Positions 16,721 to 26,315 of a DNA stretch of 64,000 bases are shown piece by piece. The notes under the pieces are model-generated. The model made no database searches. It saw only the letters and a program-made list of their open reading frames with translations, and was not told where the DNA came from. This stretch comes from Deferribacterales bacterium Deferri_01. Lineage in GTDB: Bacteria; Chrysiogenota; Deferribacteres; Deferribacterales; Geovibrionaceae. Positions within the stretch are counted from its first letter, which is position 1. Every line of letters begins with the position of its first letter. The translations under genes and the position numbers were made by a program. The stretch spans positions 207,995 to 271,994 of the forward strand of contig LUZY01000010.1 in NCBI GenBank assembly GCA_001603805.1, given 5' to 3'.

Positions 16721-18002
16721 CTCCGAGTTCTTTCATTTTCTCAGGCTTAAATGCATTTCTGCCGTCTATAACAAGGGGAAGGGTCATAATGCTCTTAAGC
16801 TTTTTTATATCCGCCTCAACAAACTCCTTCCACTCTGTTATGAGCAGAAGAGCGTCAGCACCTTCGGCGGCTTTATACATATCATCATAGTATTTTATCT
16901 GTCCGTTTTCAGGGAAAAGCCTTCTGAAATTCTCTTCCGCCTTCGGGTCACACAGGCGCAGTTCTGCCCCCTGCTCCGTCAGTTCACGGACTATATCAAT
17001 GGCTGGTGCTTCTCTTATATCGTCTGTATTGGGTTTAAAAGCAAGCCCCCATATGCAGATTTTCTTATCTTTTATTATCCAGAGGAGATCTTCTATTTTG
17101 GCAAGATATTTTGTTCTTCTGGAGGCGTTGATATAATCTGCCTCCTGAAGAAGTGAAAAATCCACGCCGTTTTCATCCGCCATATTGATAAACGCTTTTA
17201 TATCCTTGGGGAAACAGCTTCCGCCATAGCCAAGTCCGGCATTAAGAAAAGCACGACCGATTCGTTTGTCATGCCCCATGCCTTCCGCCACAAGTTCTAT
17301 GTCCGCTCCGACCTTCTCGCATAAGTCCGCCACCATATTAATATATGATATTTTCAGTGCAAGGAACGAGTTAGAGGCATGCTTTATAAGCTCCGCCGCC
17401 GCAGGAGTGGTTATGAGCAGGGGAAAACCTTTTTCTGTAAAAGGTTTGTACAGCTCTTCAAAAATTGCCTTTGCCCTTTCGCTCTCAACACCTGCCACTA
17501 TCCTGTCAGGATTGGTGAAATCGTAAAGAGCCGAACCCTCACGAAGAAATTCGGGGTTTGAAGCCACATCAAAAACCACATTCGGATTAGCGTATCTTTT
17601 CAGGGTCATTTTTACCCTTCTGTGGGTATTAACGGGAACGGTGGATTTTTCTATGATAAGTTTGTAACCTTCCGCAACTTCGGCAATATGCCTTGCCGCT
17701 TCCTCCACCTGTGAGAGATCCGCCTTTCCGCTGTCACTCTGGGGAGTGCCTACACAAAGAAAAAGCGCTTCTGCAAACTTTGCACCGTCTTCTATACTGT
17801 CGGTAAAGCGTATATTACCGGATGCGATGTTCTTTTTCAGAACCTCAGTAAGACCCGGCTCATAAATAGGTGATTCGCCTTTTTTAAGAGTTTCAAGTTT
17901 TGAGGAAACTTTTTCAACACACATCACTTCGTTGCCGGTGTCTGCCAGACAAGCGGCAGTAACCAGACCGACATAGCCTGCGCCGATTACGGTAATCTTC
18001 AT
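16695..18002 (-). CDS. UDP-glucose 6-dehydrogenase
   Basis: 435 residues. Oxidises UDP-glucose to UDP-glucuronate with two NAD+. N-terminal Rossmann motif [19 protein letters not shown], the central [11 protein letters not shown], the catalytic cysteine in [10 protein letters not shown] (about residue 258), and [17 protein letters not shown] in the C-terminal UDP-binding part. First gene of the minus-strand envelope cluster ugd-uxs-GT2-lpxK. The product could feed UDP-xylose or glucuronate into surface glycans. Confidence 0.95.
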   Translation of the reverse strand: MKITVIGAGYVGLVTAACLADTGNEVMCVEKVSSKLETLKKGESPIYEPGLTEVLKKNIASGNIRFTDSIEDGAKFAEALFLCVGTPQSDSGKADLSQVEEAARHIAEVAEGYKLIIEKSTVPVNTHRRVKMTLKRYANPNVVFDVASNPEFLREGSALYDFTNPDRIVAGVESERAKAIFEELYKPFTEKGFPLLITTPAAAELIKHASNSFLALKISYINMVADLCEKVGADIELVAEGMGHDKRIGRAFLNAGLGYGGSCFPKDIKAFINMADENGVDFSLLQEADYINASRRTKYLAKIEDLLWIIKDKKICIWGLAFKPNTDDIREAPAIDIVRELTEQGAELRLCDPKAEENFRRLFPENGQIKYYDDMYKAAEGADALLLITEWKEFVEADIKKLKSIMTLPLVIDGRNAFKPEKMKELGVEYYSIGR

Positions 18003-18122
18003 CTTTCCACCTTTTTTTCAGTCATAATGCGATTTCTGCTTTGAACAAACGGACTTTACCCCTCAGCGGAGTAAGTGTCAATTTATAAAAAAGTCAGAAA
18101 AACACTGTATTTGCCCAGCTCC

Positions 18123-18152
18123 TTGCAATATCTCCCTTCTCATTTATATTAT
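18123..18152 (+). promoter_or_regulatory. Probable promoter for the pirin gene
   Basis: TTGCAA (18123-18128) with TATATT or TATTAT (18145-18152), spacer 16-18 bp. The ATG at 18173 has an AAGGAGG site. It lies in the 170-bp divergent region between ugd and pirin. Confidence 0.45.
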
Positions 18153-18172
18153 AGCTGATAAGGAGGCTGCCC

Positions 18173-19012
18173 ATGAAACTTCGCACAATTAAGGAAACTG
18201 TAAAAGGCAGAGCTTCGGTGGATGGAGCCGGAGTACATCTTAACCGTGTATTGAGCAGACGAAACGCCGAAAAGTTCGATCCTTTCCTGCTTCTGGACGC
18301 ATTTGACTCCACAGATCCTGCGGATTATATAAAAGGTTTCCCCATGCACCCTCACAGGGGGATAGAAACCGTCACTTATCTTATTGAAGGTGAAATAGAG
18401 CATATGGACAGCCTCGGCAATGAAGGTGTGATAACTTCCGGTGCGTGTCAGTGGATGACAGCAGGAAGCGGCATACTCCATCAGGAAATGCCCCAGCCGT
18501 CGGAGCGCATGTTCGGACTTCAGCTTTGGGTAAACCTTGCAGCTAAAAAGAAAATGACCGAACCAACCTACCGTGACATAACTCCCGATCTCGTTACAAA
18601 GGTTGATGATGAGGACGCAGCAATAGCCATAGTGGCAGGAGAATATAAAGGACACAAAGGCGGCATGAGGGGCGAGCACCTTCCTGTGACGTTTCTTGAT
18701 GTCACAGTCAAAGCCGGACACACATGGACACTGGAAACCCCGGAGGACGAAAACCTCTTCGCATTCGTTATGCATGGAGAGGCTGTTTTCGGCGACTCAG
18801 CCAAGGCATCGGGAGAAAAGGAAGCCGTTCTTTTTGACTACGGCGACACATTCAAGGCGTACTCAGAAAACGGCGCCAGATTCGTTCTTGTCTCCGGTCA
18901 GCCGCTGAATGAACCGATCGCATGGGGCGGACCCATTGTTATGAATACAAACGAAGAGCTTCAGCTAGCCTTCGATGAGCTTGACAGAGGAACGTTCATC
19001 AAGAACCAGTGA
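18173..19012 (+). CDS. Pirin family protein
   Basis: 279 residues, two cupin domains. The metal ligands of the N-terminal cupin are visible in HPHRGIETVTY and in the HQE of GILHQEMP. Bacterial pirins such as E. coli YhhW oxidise quercetin in vitro, but the cellular role is usually unknown. The start has a strong site. The stop is followed directly by a tandem array of structured repeats. Confidence 0.93.
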   Translation: MKLRTIKETVKGRASVDGAGVHLNRVLSRRNAEKFDPFLLLDAFDSTDPADYIKGFPMHPHRGIETVTYLIEGEIEHMDSLGNEGVITSGACQWMTAGSGILHQEMPQPSERMFGLQLWVNLAAKKKMTEPTYRDITPDLVTKVDDEDAAIAIVAGEYKGHKGGMRGEHLPVTFLDVTVKAGHTWTLETPEDENLFAFVMHGEAVFGDSAKASGEKEAVLFDYGDTFKAYSENGARFVLVSGQPLNEPIAWGGPIVMNTNEELQLAFDELDRGTFIKNQ

Positions 19013-19320
19013 TATAACGAAGTTCGGCGTGAAAGTGTGCAGAAAAGGGGCAGGACGCACCCTTTACTGCGCTAAAACAGGTTTGATTCAAGTAATACAA
19101 CTCCAAGGAAGGAGTTGCGCCGTGCGAAGCGAAGACGAACGAAGTTCGGTGCGAGCGTGTGCGGAAAAGGGGCAGGACACACCCTTTTCTGCGCTAAAAC
19201 AGGTCTGATTCAAGTAATACAACTCCAAGGAAGGAGTTGCGCCGTGCGAAGCGAAGACGAACGAAGTTCGGCGCGAGCGTGTGCGGAAAAGGGGCAGGAC
19301 GCGCCCTTTTCTGCGGGAAG
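19013..19320 (+). repeat. Tandem array of the structured repeat, about 2.5 units of 122 bp
   Basis: The array begins right after the pirin stop. Unit 1 (19013-19092) is degenerate and lacks core A. Unit 2: hairpin 1 CAACTCC/GGAGTTG (19098-19117), core A 19119-19134, hairpin 2 CGAAC/GTTCG (19136-19148), core B 19151-19160, hairpin 3 GCGGAAAAGGG/CCCTTTTCTGC (19161-19192). Unit 3 repeats this 122 bp later (19220-19314). Orientation follows pirin. Unit-to-unit spacer sequence is nearly identical, which points to recent tandem duplication. Confidence 0.88.
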
Positions 19321-19331
19321 ACGGATTGATC

Positions 19332-19360
19332 TTGACTTTCCATTTTAATCTATATAAGAT
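19332..19360 (+). promoter_or_regulatory. Promoter of the yceD-rpmF-plsX-fab operon
   Basis: TTGACT (19332-19337) followed by TAAGAT (19355-19360) at 17 bp, inside an A/T-rich stretch TATATAAGAT. It lies just after the repeat array and about 110 nt before the first start codon. Confidence 0.55.
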
Positions 19361-19468
19361 TTTCCCTCATTTTGACCACTTGAAGTCTGCCCTGTCGGCG
19401 GGTGTTTAAAGATGGTCTGAATAAGGGCTTTAAAGCCATTTTACATAAGCCTTTCGGCAGGATGACAC

Positions 19469-19957
19469 TTGAAGATTATACTGGAAGACATTGAAAGCAC
19501 AGGCGTAGAAATTAACACCGGACGCAGCTTCTCCTTTGAAGGCGGGAAGTTTGAATCGGTCTCCTTCGCCGGACGCATATTCCCCGTGGGGGACGGCAAA
19601 AGCGAGTTTTACCTTGACGGCAAAATATCCGCAAAGGCAGTAATGCCCTGCGACAGATGCCTTGAGGAAGTTATTCTTGAACTTGCGGGTGACGTAAGCG
19701 TCAGGATACTCAGAGGAGCAGGAACCGATCTCCCTGAAGAGCTGGCGCTTGAGGATGAAGACGCCTCCGCCTACATCATCGATGGCGATGAGCTTGATAC
19801 AGATGAAATAACAGAAGCCGAAGCACTGCTTCTGCTCCCCATGAAGGTTACATGCTCCAAGCCCTGCGGCAGCGAGCTTATTAAAGACGAAAACGAAGAG
19901 ATAGTTAAAGAAGGCGATCCCCGTTGGGACGCTCTAAATAAACTTAAAAACAACTGA
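19469..19957 (+). CDS. yceD: DUF177 (YceD) family protein
   Basis: 162 residues. YceD/DUF177 proteins lie almost always directly before rpmF; they have been linked to 23S rRNA handling. Two cysteine pairs are visible (MPCDRC and VTCSKPC), as in many family members, so metal binding is possible. The start is TTG 19469 with AGGA 6 nt upstream. A hairpin lies between it and rpmF. Confidence 0.85.
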   Translation: MKIILEDIESTGVEINTGRSFSFEGGKFESVSFAGRIFPVGDGKSEFYLDGKISAKAVMPCDRCLEEVILELAGDVSVRILRGAGTDLPEELALEDEDASAYIIDGDELDTDEITEAEALLLLPMKVTCSKPCGSELIKDENEEIVKEGDPRWDALNKLKNN

Positions 19958-19961
19958 CGCA

Positions 19962-19990
19962 TCACCGCTCTTTATCTTAAGAGACGGTGA
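19962..19990 (+). promoter_or_regulatory. Hairpin between yceD and rpmF
   Basis: Stem TCACCG-CTCTT paired with AAGAG-A-CGGTGA, 28 nt before rpmF and without a T-run. A possible mRNA processing or control site. Confidence 0.3.
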
Positions 19991-20017
19991 CAGCGCAAAA
20001 TATTAAGGAGTACGGTA

Positions 20018-20200
20018 ATGGGTGTACCGAAGAAAAAGACAACACGTCGCAAAAAAGGTAACAGAAGAAGCCACCACCACGCTACAGCTCAGTCTTTCGG
20101 CAAATGTGAAAACTGCGGTGAGCTAAAGCTTCCTCACAGAGTTTGCCCTTCCTGCGGTTATTACAAAAAAGTGCAGGTAATTAAGACGGCTGAAATCTGA
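20018..20200 (+). CDS. rpmF: Ribosomal protein bL32
   Basis: 60 residues of the large ribosomal subunit. MGVPKKKTTRRKKGNRRSHH start, and a zinc ribbon with CENC and CPSC, so the zinc-binding (C+) form. Strong site AAGGAGTACG before the ATG. One base separates it from plsX, the conserved rpmF-plsX-fab order. Confidence 0.97.
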   Translation: MGVPKKKTTRRKKGNRRSHHHATAQSFGKCENCGELKLPHRVCPSCGYYKKVQVIKTAEI

Positions 20201-20201
20201 C

Positions 20202-21284
20202 ATGAGGATTGTGGTTGATGCCATGGGCGGCGACCACGCCCCGGAGGAGATTGTAAAAGGAGCCGTTGCCGCCTGCAACGAATACGGAGCGAATATACTC
20301 CTTGTGGGCAGGGAAGAGCTTATTAAAAAAGAGCTTGACTCATGCGGCAGGTTCCCCTCCTCTAAAATTGAAATTGACCATGCGGAAGATGTGGTGACTA
20401 TGGATGACTCCCCCTCCATGATAGTGAGAGGGAAAAGAAATTCATCCATCCACGCAGGTCTTAAGCATGTTAAAAACGGTGATGCAGACGCATTTTTCAG
20501 CGCAGGCAATACGGGTGCGGTCATGGCTGTGGCTATCATGGTTCTCCGCACGCTGAACGGTATAGACAGACCGGCGATCGGCGCTGTCCTCCCCAATATA
20601 AAGGGGCATACCGTTATGCTTGATGTCGGAGCTAATGTTGACTGCAAGCCGCTTAACTACCTCCAGTTCGCCATCATGGGCAGTGTCTATGCCCAGATAG
20701 TTCTGGGGCTTTCCAAGCCATCCATCGGGCTTCTCAGTATCGGAGAAGAGGATGTGAAGGGCAACGAAACAACAAAATCGGTTCACACTCTTCTGCGCTC
20801 TTTGGGCAGTTCCATCAACTTCTACGGAAATGTGGAAGGCAAGGATCTTTTCAGAGGTACAACAGATGTTGTGGTGTGTGACGGCTTTTCCGGAAATGTT
20901 GCTCTCAAGGTAGCGGAATCCGCAGGATGGTACATCTCCAAAATGCTTAAAGAGGAGATTACAAGCTCATTCTGGGCGAAAGCCGGTGCGCTTCTGGCGA
21001 GAAAAGCCCTTATGCGTGTTAAAGAAAGAGCCGACTATACCGAATACGGCGGAGCGCCGCTTCTCGGTGTTGAAGGCGTCTGTATTATAGGACACGGAAG
21101 CTCCAACGAAAATGCCGTCAAAAACGGCATCAGAGTGGCAAAAGAGCTTGCCGAACACAATCTCAACAAAGTTATTCAGGAAAAACTCGCTGACTCCATC
21201 GGGGTTTTAGAAGTTGACAAAGATGTGTCTTTTTTGGATAATATCATCGGTAAATTCAAGAAAAAAAACCCGCAGGCTGAATAA
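20202..21284 (+). CDS. plsX: Phosphate acyltransferase PlsX
   Basis: 360 residues. Makes acyl-phosphate from acyl-ACP for phospholipid synthesis, acting at the membrane surface. The N-terminus RIVVDAMGGDHAPEEIVKGA is diagnostic, then FFSAGNTGAVMA, MLDVGANVDCKP and LLSIGEEDVKGNE. A 9-bp hairpin (21271-21294) spans its stop codon. Confidence 0.97.
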   Translation: MRIVVDAMGGDHAPEEIVKGAVAACNEYGANILLVGREELIKKELDSCGRFPSSKIEIDHAEDVVTMDDSPSMIVRGKRNSSIHAGLKHVKNGDADAFFSAGNTGAVMAVAIMVLRTLNGIDRPAIGAVLPNIKGHTVMLDVGANVDCKPLNYLQFAIMGSVYAQIVLGLSKPSIGLLSIGEEDVKGNETTKSVHTLLRSLGSSINFYGNVEGKDLFRGTTDVVVCDGFSGNVALKVAESAGWYISKMLKEEITSSFWAKAGALLARKALMRVKERADYTEYGGAPLLGVEGVCIIGHGSSNENAVKNGIRVAKELAEHNLNKVIQEKLADSIGVLEVDKDVSFLDNIIGKFKKKNPQAE

Positions 21285-21294
21285 AATCAGCCTG
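21271..21294 (+). promoter_or_regulatory. Hairpin across the plsX stop codon
   Basis: Perfect stem GCAGGCTGA/TCAGCCTGC with a 6-nt loop and no T-run. It may tune plsX/fabH transcript levels. Confidence 0.35.
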
Positions 21295-21309
21295 CCTGCG
21301 GTGGTATAG

Positions 21310-22287
21310 ATGAATATATATTCAAGATTTCTGGGAACCGGCTCCTGCTTTCCGCCGGATGTAATGACCAACCATGATTTTGAAAAGTTTCTCGAAACTT
21401 CTGACGAATGGATAGTTACCAGAACCGGTATCAAAGAACGCAGAATAGCCAAAAACATGACCTGCGGTGAAATGGCATACGGCGCCGCCGTTAATGCCCT
21501 TGACATGGCAGGTGTAAAACCGGAGGAGCTGGACGGCATCATAGTCGCATCCCTCACTCCTGATACCACAATGCCCTCAACCGCCTGCAACGTGCAGAGA
21601 ATGCTTGGAATCAAAGGCTGTTTTGCCTTTGACCTCACAGCAGCATGCTCAGGTTTTATATATGCAGTAAACATTGCCAACGGGCTTATCCGTTCCGGTT
21701 CTGCAAAAAAAATCCTCGTGATAGGCGCAGAAAGGCTCACAGCCGGGCTTGACTGGTCAGACAGAAGCACCTGCATTCTCTTCGGTGACGGAGCCGGTGC
21801 AGCGGTAATCGGTGCTGACAGCGAACCGGGAATACGCAGTGTTCATGCCTATGCAGACGGAAGCTTCGGCGGGCTTCTCACTCTGGAATCTCTCGGTTCA
21901 ACCTTCCTTGCGGAGAGAAAAGAGCGCAGCATCGAAGACAACCTGCTCCACATGAGCGGAAACGAAATATTCAAAATAGCAGTCAGGGCTATGTCAGACG
22001 CAGCCGATGCAGCGGTTCTTTCCAGCGGGCTCACATATGAGGATATTGACTTCCTCATCCCCCATCAGGCGAACCTGCGCATCATTGACGCCACAGCAAA
22101 AAGGCTTAAACTGCCCCCTGAAAAAGTTGTTATTAATCTTGATAAATACGGCAACACTTCCGCCGCAACCATCCCCACCGCCTTTGACGGAGTAGTGAGA
22201 AACGGTACTCTGACAAGAGGCATGAATATCGCCTGCGCCGCTTTCGGCGGGGGTCTCACCTGGGGCAGCATGGTTTTCACATTCTAA
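21310..22287 (+). CDS. fabH: 3-oxoacyl-ACP synthase III
   Basis: 325 residues. Starts fatty-acid synthesis by condensing acetyl-CoA with malonyl-ACP. The catalytic triad is visible: C113 in TAACSGF, the histidine of IPHQANLRI and the asparagine of YGNTSAAT. Lies between plsX and fabD. Confidence 0.97.
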   Translation: MNIYSRFLGTGSCFPPDVMTNHDFEKFLETSDEWIVTRTGIKERRIAKNMTCGEMAYGAAVNALDMAGVKPEELDGIIVASLTPDTTMPSTACNVQRMLGIKGCFAFDLTAACSGFIYAVNIANGLIRSGSAKKILVIGAERLTAGLDWSDRSTCILFGDGAGAAVIGADSEPGIRSVHAYADGSFGGLLTLESLGSTFLAERKERSIEDNLLHMSGNEIFKIAVRAMSDAADAAVLSSGLTYEDIDFLIPHQANLRIIDATAKRLKLPPEKVVINLDKYGNTSAATIPTAFDGVVRNGTLTRGMNIACAAFGGGLTWGSMVFTF

Positions 22288-22311
22288 AAACGAAATACGG
22301 ACGGTAACGAC

Positions 22312-23229
22312 ATGGCAAAAACCGCAGTGGTTTTCCCCGGTCAGGGCTCGCAGTTTGCCGGAATGGGGAAAGATTTTTACGACAAATACGCAGAAGTTCG
22401 CAGAGTTTTTGACAAAGCTGACGAAGTTCTGGGCTACAGCCTTACTTCCATAATGTTCAACGGACCGGAAGAAGAGCTTAAACTGACATTCAACACCCAA
22501 CCCGCCCTGCTCACTATGAGCATCGGCATATGGGAAGCGGTGAAGCATAAAATAAATGCGGATTTCTTCGCAGGACACTCTTTGGGTGAATATTCCGCTC
22601 TTGTGGCGGCAGGCGGCATAAGCTTTGAAGATGCTGTTCTTGCTGTTCATAACAGAGGTAAATTCATGCAGGAGGCTGTTCCGGTGGGAACAGGGGCTAT
22701 GGCTGCCGTTATGGGCGCCGATGATTCCGTTATAGCCGATGTGTGCAAGGCATGCAGTAGCTCAGGTTCAGTGGTTGAACCGGCTAACTTCAATTGTCCG
22801 GGACAGACTGTGGTCGCAGGTAATGTTGATGCGGTTAACCTTTTCTGTGAAAAAATCAAGGAAGCCGGAGCAAAAAGGGCGATCCTGCTTCCGGTGAGCG
22901 CCCCTTTCCATTGCAGCCTGATGAAACCTGCTGCGGATAAGATGGCTGCTTACCTTAAAAATATTACAATAAACAGCCTGCACACCCCTGTTTTCAATAA
23001 CGTAAAAGCTGAGATTGAAACAGATGCCGAAACGGTGTACAACTCACTTGTTCAGCAGGTTTCAAGCCCTGTTCTCTGGACAAAGTCCGTTGAAAACATG
23101 GCATCATCAGGTGTAAGTGCTATAATAGAAGTCGGTGCGGGCAAAGTTCTCACCGGGCTTGTAAAGAAGATCAATAAAGAGATTGAGCTTAAGAACATAG
23201 GTGTTCTCGGTGACGAGGACGGGTTATAA
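22312..23229 (+). CDS. fabD: Malonyl-CoA:ACP transacylase
   Basis: 305 residues. Moves malonyl from CoA to ACP. FPGQGSQ at the N-terminus, active serine S90 in GHSLGEYSA, and the second histidine in VSAPFHCSLM. Spaced 24 nt from fabH. Confidence 0.97.
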   Translation: MAKTAVVFPGQGSQFAGMGKDFYDKYAEVRRVFDKADEVLGYSLTSIMFNGPEEELKLTFNTQPALLTMSIGIWEAVKHKINADFFAGHSLGEYSALVAAGGISFEDAVLAVHNRGKFMQEAVPVGTGAMAAVMGADDSVIADVCKACSSSGSVVEPANFNCPGQTVVAGNVDAVNLFCEKIKEAGAKRAILLPVSAPFHCSLMKPAADKMAAYLKNITINSLHTPVFNNVKAEIETDAETVYNSLVQQVSSPVLWTKSVENMASSGVSAIIEVGAGKVLTGLVKKINKEIELKNIGVLGDEDGL

Positions 23230-23232
23230 AAA

Positions 23233-23261
23233 TCACACAGCCCTATGAAAAGGCCGTGTGC
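23233..23261 (+). promoter_or_regulatory. Hairpin between fabD and fabG
   Basis: Stem CACACAGCC/GGCCGTGTG with an internal mismatch, just before the fabG ribosome site (GAAGGAG). No T-run. It may affect fabG translation. Confidence 0.3.
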
Positions 23262-23277
23262 TGAAGGAGTAAACAAC

Positions 23278-24021
23278 ATGCTTAAAGATAAAATTGCCCT
23301 TATAACCGGAGCCTCCAGAGGAATAGGAAAAGATATGGCGCTGGCATTTGCCGCTCAGGGCGCTTATGTTGCTGTTAACTACTCCTCAAGCCCCGCAAAA
23401 GCAGACGAAGTGGTAAAAGCCATAACAGATGCAGGGGGCAAAGCATTTGCCGTTAAGGCGAATGTTGCAGATGAAGAAGAAGTTAAAGCTATGTTTGACA
23501 AGGTGGAGGAAGTGACAGGCTCCACAGTCGACATACTTGTAAATAATGCGGGCATAACCAAAGACGGTCTTCTCATGAGAATGAAAACCGAAGACTGGCA
23601 GACAGTTATGGACGTAAACCTTAAAAGTGCTTTTCTCTGCACCCGTTTTGCAGTAAAAGGCATGATGAAAAAACGCTACGGCAAGATAATAAATGTATCT
23701 AGCATCGTAGGGTTCATGGGCAACGCAGGGCAGGCAAATTATGTTGCCAGCAAGGCGGGGCTTATCGGGCTTACCAAAACAGCGGCTCTGGAATTTGCCT
23801 CAAGGGGCATCAGAGTAAACGCAATTGCGCCCGGATTTATAACAACTGATATGACGGACGGACTCAGCGAGGAGATTCAGCAGAAAATGATCTCCATGAT
23901 CCCCCTCGCCGTTTTCGGCACAGGGAAGGACGTGGCAGATACGGCATTGTTCCTTGCGGGCTCCGGATCGGATTACATAACAGGACAGACCATTCATGTT
24001 AACGGCGGAATGTACGTATAA
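23278..24021 (+). CDS. fabG: 3-oxoacyl-ACP reductase
   Basis: 247 residues, NADPH-dependent short-chain dehydrogenase reducing beta-ketoacyl-ACP. TGASRGIGKD at the N-terminus, NNAGITKDGLL, and the Y-x-x-x-K in NYVASKAG. The frame is open to 23245, but ATG 23278 has the GAAGGAG site and gives the usual N-terminus. Confidence 0.96.
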   Translation: MLKDKIALITGASRGIGKDMALAFAAQGAYVAVNYSSSPAKADEVVKAITDAGGKAFAVKANVADEEEVKAMFDKVEEVTGSTVDILVNNAGITKDGLLMRMKTEDWQTVMDVNLKSAFLCTRFAVKGMMKKRYGKIINVSSIVGFMGNAGQANYVASKAGLIGLTKTAALEFASRGIRVNAIAPGFITTDMTDGLSEEIQQKMISMIPLAVFGTGKDVADTALFLAGSGSDYITGQTIHVNGGMYV

Positions 24022-24061
24022 GCACCGCTGAAAAAATGAAAGAAACTCCAGGAGGATTTGA

Positions 24062-24292
24062 ATGGATATCGCAGGAAAAGTAAAAGAAATTATCGTTAAA
24101 CAGCTTAACGTTGACGAAGCAGATGTTAAACCCGAAGCTTCTTTCATCGATGACCTTGATGCTGACTCTCTTGACACAGTAGAGCTTATCATGGCTTTTG
24201 AAGAAGAGTTCGATCTTGAAATTCCCGATGAGGAAGCAGAAAAGATCAAAACTGTCGGCGACGCTATCAGCTACATCGAATCAGCGAAGTAA
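24062..24292 (+). CDS. acpP: Acyl carrier protein
   Basis: 76 residues, very acidic. The phosphopantetheine serine is S36 in [10 protein letters not shown]. Strong site CCAGGAGG. The surrounding fab genes fit. Confidence 0.98.
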   Translation: MDIAGKVKEIIVKQLNVDEADVKPEASFIDDLDADSLDTVELIMAFEEEFDLEIPDEEAEKIKTVGDAISYIESAK

Positions 24293-24309
24293 TTTAAGCA
24301 GAAACACGC

Positions 24310-24340
24310 ACTTCCCGCAGAGTATAAAACTGCGGGCAGT
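24310..24340 (+). promoter_or_regulatory. Hairpin between acpP and fabF
   Basis: Stem CCCGCAG/CTGCGGG (24314-24336), extended by CACT/AGTG, followed only by GTCTTAT. It could protect the acpP mRNA end or partly stop transcription, which would explain higher ACP than FabF. Confidence 0.4.
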
Positions 24341-24376
24341 GTCTTATCAGAAGATCAAAACAAACAGGAGGAACCT

Positions 24377-25615
24377 GTGAGCAGAAGGGTTGTTATCACC
24401 GGAATCGGTCTTGTGACACCGGTCGGAGTCGGAAACGATGAAAACTGGACAAACCTCATAGCCGGTAAAAGCGGTATCGGACAGATTACCAAATTTGACA
24501 CATCCGAATTTCCCGTAAAAATTGCCGGTGAAGTTAAAAACTTCAATCCCGAAGAACTTGTCGATAAAAAAGATATCAAAAGATTTGACGAGTTCATTGT
24601 TTTCGCACTTGCTGCGGCGGAAATAGCGTTCAGAGATGCAGACATGAACCTTGACGCTGTGGATAAAGAGCGTTTCGGCGTTATCATAGGTTCAGGAATA
24701 GGCGGTTTCAAATCCACCGAAGACACTAAAGCGGCATACATTGCAGGCGGAATCAAAAAGATCTCCCCTTTCTTCATCCCTGCATCCATCATCAACATGG
24801 GCAGCGGAGCCGTTTCCATACGCTACGGACTTAAAGGACCCAACCTCAGCATCGTAACTGCATGCGCCACAGGCACACACGCCATAGGCGACGCCTTCAA
24901 AATCATTGCACGAGGCGATGCGGACTGCATGGTTGCGGGCGGAGCGGAAGCTTCCATTACTGAGCTTGCAGTGGGCGGCTTCTCCAACATGAAAGCACTG
25001 GCAAAAAGGAACGAAGAACCTGAAAAAGCCAGCAGACCCTTCGACAAAGACAGAAACGGATTTGTTATGGGAGAAGGCTCAGGTATTCTGATCCTTGAAG
25101 AGCTTGAACACGCAAAAGCGCGCGGCGCAAAAATCTACGCCGAAGTCGCAGGCTACGGTCTCACAGGTGACGCATACCACATGACAGCACCTGACGAATC
25201 CGGTGACGGCGCTATGAGAACAATGAGAATGGCTATTAAGGATGCCGGAATAAACGCTGATGAAATCAACTACATCAACGCCCACGGTACATCCACTCCA
25301 TATAACGATGCCATCGAAACAAGGGCTATTAAGGGCGTTTTCGGCGACCACGCAGGAAAGCTTAAAATCAGCTCCACAAAATCGATGACTGGTCACCTGC
25401 TCGGCGCTGCGGGCAGTGTTGAGGCGGCTTATCTTGCCATGTCAATAAAGACAGGCATTATACCCCCCACAATCAACCTTGAAACGCCGGATCCTGACTG
25501 CGATCTCGACTACGTACCCAATAAAGCTGAAAAACTTGATATCCGCTACGGATTAAGCAACTCTTTCGGCTTCGGAGGAACAAACGCAACTATCTTGCTG
25601 AAAAAGTATGAGTAG
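24377..25615 (+). CDS. fabF: 3-oxoacyl-ACP synthase II
   Basis: 412 residues. Elongating condensing enzyme. The catalytic cysteine is C163 in TACATGTHA; the histidines are in [12 protein letters not shown] and [15 protein letters not shown] start with CAGGAGGA. Its stop lies within the rnc start (8-nt overlap). Confidence 0.97.
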   Translation: MSRRVVITGIGLVTPVGVGNDENWTNLIAGKSGIGQITKFDTSEFPVKIAGEVKNFNPEELVDKKDIKRFDEFIVFALAAAEIAFRDADMNLDAVDKERFGVIIGSGIGGFKSTEDTKAAYIAGGIKKISPFFIPASIINMGSGAVSIRYGLKGPNLSIVTACATGTHAIGDAFKIIARGDADCMVAGGAEASITELAVGGFSNMKALAKRNEEPEKASRPFDKDRNGFVMGEGSGILILEELEHAKARGAKIYAEVAGYGLTGDAYHMTAPDESGDGAMRTMRMAIKDAGINADEINYINAHGTSTPYNDAIETRAIKGVFGDHAGKLKISSTKSMTGHLLGAAGSVEAAYLAMSIKTGIIPPTINLETPDPDCDLDYVPNKAEKLDIRYGLSNSFGFGGTNATILLKKYE

Positions 25616-26315
25616 TCACGGCGAACCGGTTAAATACGAAAATCTTGAGAGACTCCTGTCGTATCAATTTACGAACAGGAGTCTCCTTCTTGAAGCTCTC
25701 ACCCACAGATCTTATTCCCACGAGAAGAGAACTAAAACAAACTATGAACGTCTGGAATTCCTCGGTGATGCGGTTTTACAGCTTGTTATCACAGAATATC
25801 TCCTTGAAAAATACAGAGATTATGATGAAGGAACTCTCTCAAAGCTAAGAGGGTACTTTGTCAGCGAAGGCTTTTTAAGCATCATAGCCCACGAGATAGG
25901 TCTTGGACGTTTCGTTCTCCTCGGTAAAGGCGAAAAGGCAAGCGGGGGAATGTTTAAGGACTCTCTTCTGTGTGATATATTCGAGTCACTTGTTGCAGCA
26001 ATATACCGTGACGGCGGGTATGACACTGCGAGAGAAACCATAATCCATCTCTTCGGCAAACGGATAGATGAAGACATTTCCACCAACAGTTTCATAGACT
26101 CAAAAAGCGAACTCCAGAAACTCACCCAGAAAATCTACGGCGTACTGCCCGAATACACCGTGCTTAAAGAGGTGGGACCGGAGCATAATAAAACCTTTGT
26201 TGTCGAGCTTACCATTGAAGGAATTCTCCATGAGACAGGCGAAGGCAAAAGCAAAAAAAGTGCGGAAAAAGTCGCCGCCACCAAGGCCCTGAACCGCCTT
26301 GCACACGTTTCCTAG
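25608..26315 (+). CDS. rnc: Ribonuclease III
   Basis: 235 residues. Cuts double-stranded RNA. Signature [12 protein letters not shown] at 47-58, the second acidic site in [13 protein letters not shown], and a double-stranded RNA-binding domain from about residue 160. Coupled to fabF by overlap, and followed by a radical SAM gene whose start lies within rnc. Confidence 0.97.
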   Translation: MSSHGEPVKYENLERLLSYQFTNRSLLLEALTHRSYSHEKRTKTNYERLEFLGDAVLQLVITEYLLEKYRDYDEGTLSKLRGYFVSEGFLSIIAHEIGLGRFVLLGKGEKASGGMFKDSLLCDIFESLVAAIYRDGGYDTARETIIHLFGKRIDEDISTNSFIDSKSELQKLTQKIYGVLPEYTVLKEVGPEHNKTFVVELTIEGILHETGEGKSKKSAEKVAATKALNRLAHVS

